Shown: piece by piece, positions 62,345-64,000 of the stretch
Layout of the letters: the number at the start of each line of letters is the position of its first letter
Numbering within the stretch: position 1 is the first letter of the stretch
Assembly (NCBI GenBank): GCA_900119535.1
Contig: FPJT01000006.1
Coordinates: forward strand, 148,430-212,429
Direction: 5' to 3'
Length of the DNA: 64,000 nucleotides
Origin: Ruminococcus sp. XPD3002
Lineage (GTDB): Bacteria > Bacillota > Clostridia > Oscillospirales > Ruminococcaceae
The notes under the pieces: model-generated
Database searches by the model: none
What the model was told of the DNA's origin: nothing
The model's input: the letters and a program-made list of their open reading frames with translations, nothing else
Program-made: the position numbers and the translations under genes

Positions 62345-62804
62345 AGTCTGCCTCCTCTCCGACAATATTCTTTCTAAGCGAATCAAGGATCTTCCTTATG
62401 CGTCTTGCCATTGTTGCCCGTGATACACCATAAAGACTGCATAGCACCTTCACGGGAACTTCATTTACATACCTTAAAAGAATGATCTCACAATCCTCTG
62501 AAGGAAGGGTTTTCATTGCAGATGCAAGCATGGTGTTTGTGAGTATCTCTTCTTCCTGATCTCTGCTGTCGGGAATGTCATCCGTCAGCTCCGCCGTTTG
62601 TTTTCTGCGGAAATAGTCTGTACAAAGATTGCCGGCTATGGTGTACAGTAGACGGAGATCAATGCCTTTGCTGCGGTAATTAGGTCTTTCAAGGAATCGA
62701 AGGAAGGTCTCTTGTGTCAGATCTTCAGCAATATCGGCATTATGTACCCTGTAGAAGCAGAATCTTAGTATTTTATCGTATTGTTCTTTTAGTTTATCTG
62801 CCAC
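62313..62804 (-). CDS. ECF-type RNA polymerase sigma factor (second)
   Basis: The 163-residue group 4 sigma factor has a region 2 with ILRFCFYRVHNADIAEDLTQETFLRFL and LLYTIAGNLCTDYFRRK. Region 4 has LPSEDCEIILLRYVNEVPVKVLCSLYG and SRATMARRIRKIL in the recognition helix. I start it at the GTG at 62804, placed 6 bases after AAGGGGGG. The in-frame ORF to 62882 runs through the promoter. The anti-sigma gene begins 32 bp before its stop. An ECF promoter-like motif shared with the first sigma gene lies 39 bp upstream. Confidence 0.9.
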   Translation of the reverse strand: MADKLKEQYDKILRFCFYRVHNADIAEDLTQETFLRFLERPNYRSKGIDLRLLYTIAGNLCTDYFRRKQTAELTDDIPDSRDQEEEILTNTMLASAMKTLPSEDCEIILLRYVNEVPVKVLCSLYGVSRATMARRIRKILDSLRKNIVGEEADYGPQLQKSYR

Positions 62805-62827
62805 GTTATTCCCCCCTTCACTATGTT

Positions 62828-62854
62828 TAACGAACCGGAACAGAAAATGTCTCA
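62828..62854 (-). promoter_or_regulatory. Candidate ECF-dependent promoter upstream of the second sigma gene
   Basis: On the minus strand TGAGACATTTTC (62843-62854) is followed after 10 bases by CGTTAA. It matches the element in front of the first ECF gene in sequence and spacing. Confidence 0.5.
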
Positions 62855-62972
62855 AACAAAATTGTAAACAGTTTGTGAACAAATTCTGTTCCTACGTAAT
62901 CTTCTATATGAAGTTTATCATATGCGGCGGCATATGTCAATGTTTGCAATTTCGCCGTACACCGCTCAATAC

Positions 62973-63001
62973 TTGCATTTTTTGCCAATATGTGGTATAA
63001 T
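62973..63001 (+). promoter_or_regulatory. Sigma-A promoter of the BspA-like gene
   Basis: TTGCAT (62973-62978) and TATAAT (62996-63001) are separated by 17 bp, 58 bp before the start at 63059. Confidence 0.75.
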
Positions 63002-63058
63002 AGTCGCAGCGTGTCTTATGTCTGACACACATGTATAAAGGATAAAGGAGAAAGAATA

Positions 63059-63751
63059 ATGAATAAGATCTATGCAATGCTCGCATCTGTTTCCTTACTG
63101 CTCTCACTCAGTACGGGACAGCTGACACCTTCTTCACAGTTTACAGTATCTGCCGCTGATGCCGTAAGTACAGAAGCTTCGGCAGGAACAGTCACATTCG
63201 ACGAAACAAGCGGTACACTTACCCTTTCGGGTAATGTAGTTCTTACGGACGTAACTGCATATGCAAAGAATACCGCCGTAAAAAAGGTCGTTGCTGCACA
63301 GGGAACAGTTCTTCCTGAAAGCTGCCGCCAGATGTTTCAGAACTTTACCGAAGTCGAATCAATAGACCTCTCAAAAGCCGATACCTCCGGTGTAACCAAT
63401 ATGTCTCAGATGTTTGAAAGCTGTAAAAAACTCACCGATCTGAATATCGACGGCTTTGACACCTCCAATGTCACATCTATGTCTGCTATGTTCTATGGAT
63501 GTGAATCATTGACTTCACTTGATGTAACAGGTTTTGATACCTCAAACGTAATTTTATTTTCCTCGATGTTCGGCAGATGTTATGCTCTTGAAACACTTGA
63601 TCTTTCAAGCTTTGATACTTCAAATGCTACATCTCTGGCAAATATGTTTATAAATGCTGAATCATTGACCTCTGTCGATCTTTCACACTTTGATACCTCA
63701 ATGGAATTGTCAAGAAATGTGCAGTCAGAGAATACCCAAAATCTTGGATAG
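63059..63751 (+). pseudogene. BspA-like surface protein, truncated by an IS element
   Basis: The gene encodes a signal peptide (about 1-34, ending FTVSAA) and a run of DUF285/BspA-type repeats of about 23 residues built on DTSNVTSMSAMFYGCESLTS. Four to five repeats are present. After DTS in the last repeat the sequence stops matching the pattern at about 63702, and the frame continues into foreign sequence to a stop at 63751. The remainder of the gene is presumably on the far side of the inserted IS3-family element, beyond the window. AAAGGAG precedes the ATG. Confidence 0.8.
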
Positions 63752-64000
63752 GCAGGAGTCAGGCGGCGTGATGAGCCATCCCAGTTGAAGTTCTTAGTGC
63801 CACAGGTGGGAGACCGCCTTCGTTGAAGCTGTTGATCCTTTGTGTGTTGTAGTAGCCGAAGATATAACGGAAGATAACGGTTTTGACTTCTTCACGCTTC
63901 ATTCGGTATGTAGGTATCTGATACAGTTTTTCTTTTTTCAGCGTGGCAAAGAAGCTCTCCATACGAGCGTTGTCATAGCAGTGAGCAGTACCGCTGAGGC
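63702..64000 (-). mobile_element. IS3-family insertion sequence, partial
   Basis: The end with TGGAATTGTCAAG at 63702 marks where the host BspA repeat pattern stops. It is followed by a 3' portion of an IS3-family transposase gene read on the minus strand. The element continues past the window, so its other end, its full length and the target duplication cannot be seen. Confidence 0.75.
63759..64000 (-). CDS. IS3-family transposase (OrfB), C-terminal part
   Basis: The visible C-terminal part of an rve/DDE integrase reads LSGTAHCYDNARMESFFATL, then KTVIFRYIFGYYNTQRINSF and NEGGLPPVALR. The NARMESFFATLKKEKLY block contains the catalytic glutamate, and the YYNTQR motif is typical of IS3/IS150-group OrfB. 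The frame is open through the end of the window, so the ATG at 63962 is internal and the gene is partial. The stop is at 63759. Confidence 0.88.
   Translation of the reverse strand, partial: LSGTAHCYDNARMESFFATLKKEKLYQIPTYRMKREEVKTVIFRYIFGYYNTQRINSFNEGGLPPVALRTSTGMAHHAA

Noticed and set aside
63059-63751. The BspA-like frame as an intact 230-residue protein
   Set aside because: The last 16 codons come from the IS end and break the repeat pattern, so the gene is interrupted.

Overview
The window looks like a chromosomal segment of a cellulosome-type gut or rumen Ruminococcus (Oscillospiraceae, Bacillota), close in style to R. flavefaciens or R. albus. The grounds are: PolC-type polymerase III, secreted proteins ending in type I dockerins (a two-enzyme pectinase, a leucine-rich-repeat protein and a multi-EF-hand protein), a lipoprotein built from cohesin-like halves, ECF sigma/anti-sigma pairs, DAP synthesis through Ddh, and low-to-middle GC with TTGACA/TATAAT promoters at 17 bp spacing. 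No rRNA, CRISPR array or prophage was seen.

Layout. 1-11.7 kb (minus): pyrH-frr-uppS-cdsA-dxr-rseP-rnz-ispG-polC, a long operon-like run of translation, lipid, isoprenoid and replication genes read from a promoter at about 11.65 kb. 11.9-23.4 kb: two tRNA-Ser genes, plsY, an ECF sigma/anti-sigma pair, a large membrane protein, an OGG-type DNA glycosylase, a TPM lipoprotein, a small (p)ppGpp synthetase, two methyltransferases, a Val-Asp-Gly-Cys tRNA operon, and a TetR/isochorismatase-fold pair. 23.4-26.8 kb: a secreted pectin methylesterase-pectate lyase-dockerin protein. 27.0-38.6 kb: a twelve-gene, tightly overlapping anaerobic cobalamin operon (cbiD-F-G-H-J-ET-A-cobC-cbiB-cobD-cbiP-cbiC) with its own strong promoter.

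38.6-44.3 kb is the most interesting part. A cobalamin riboswitch with an intrinsic terminator precedes a CbiK cobaltochelatase that carries a lipoprotein signal and keeps its E/H/H metal triad, a second lipoprotein with two NEAT-like domains (the second with a YxxxY motif), and a complete BtuF/BtuC/BtuD-type ABC importer whose ATPase has an unexplained C-terminal domain. This reads as a B12-repressed, surface-located tetrapyrrole or metal acquisition system.

44.3-50 kb: a phosphopantetheinyl transferase, hpt, an intergenic repeat element, a HAD phosphatase, and the queuosine genes tgt and queA flanking two tandem PAS-only paralogues. 49.7-53.9 kb: a lysine riboswitch controlling asd-dapA-dapB-ddh. 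54-58.6 kb: an XRE regulator, the cohesin-half lipoprotein, an HD protein, O-acetylhomoserine sulfhydrylase and a flavodoxin. 58.7-64 kb: dockerin and BspA-like surface proteins, a second ECF sigma factor whose anti-sigma gene is fused in frame to a secreted dockerin protein with its own internal ribosome binding site, and an IS3-family element that cuts a BspA-like gene at the window end.

All identifications are from reading motifs; no database search was run.
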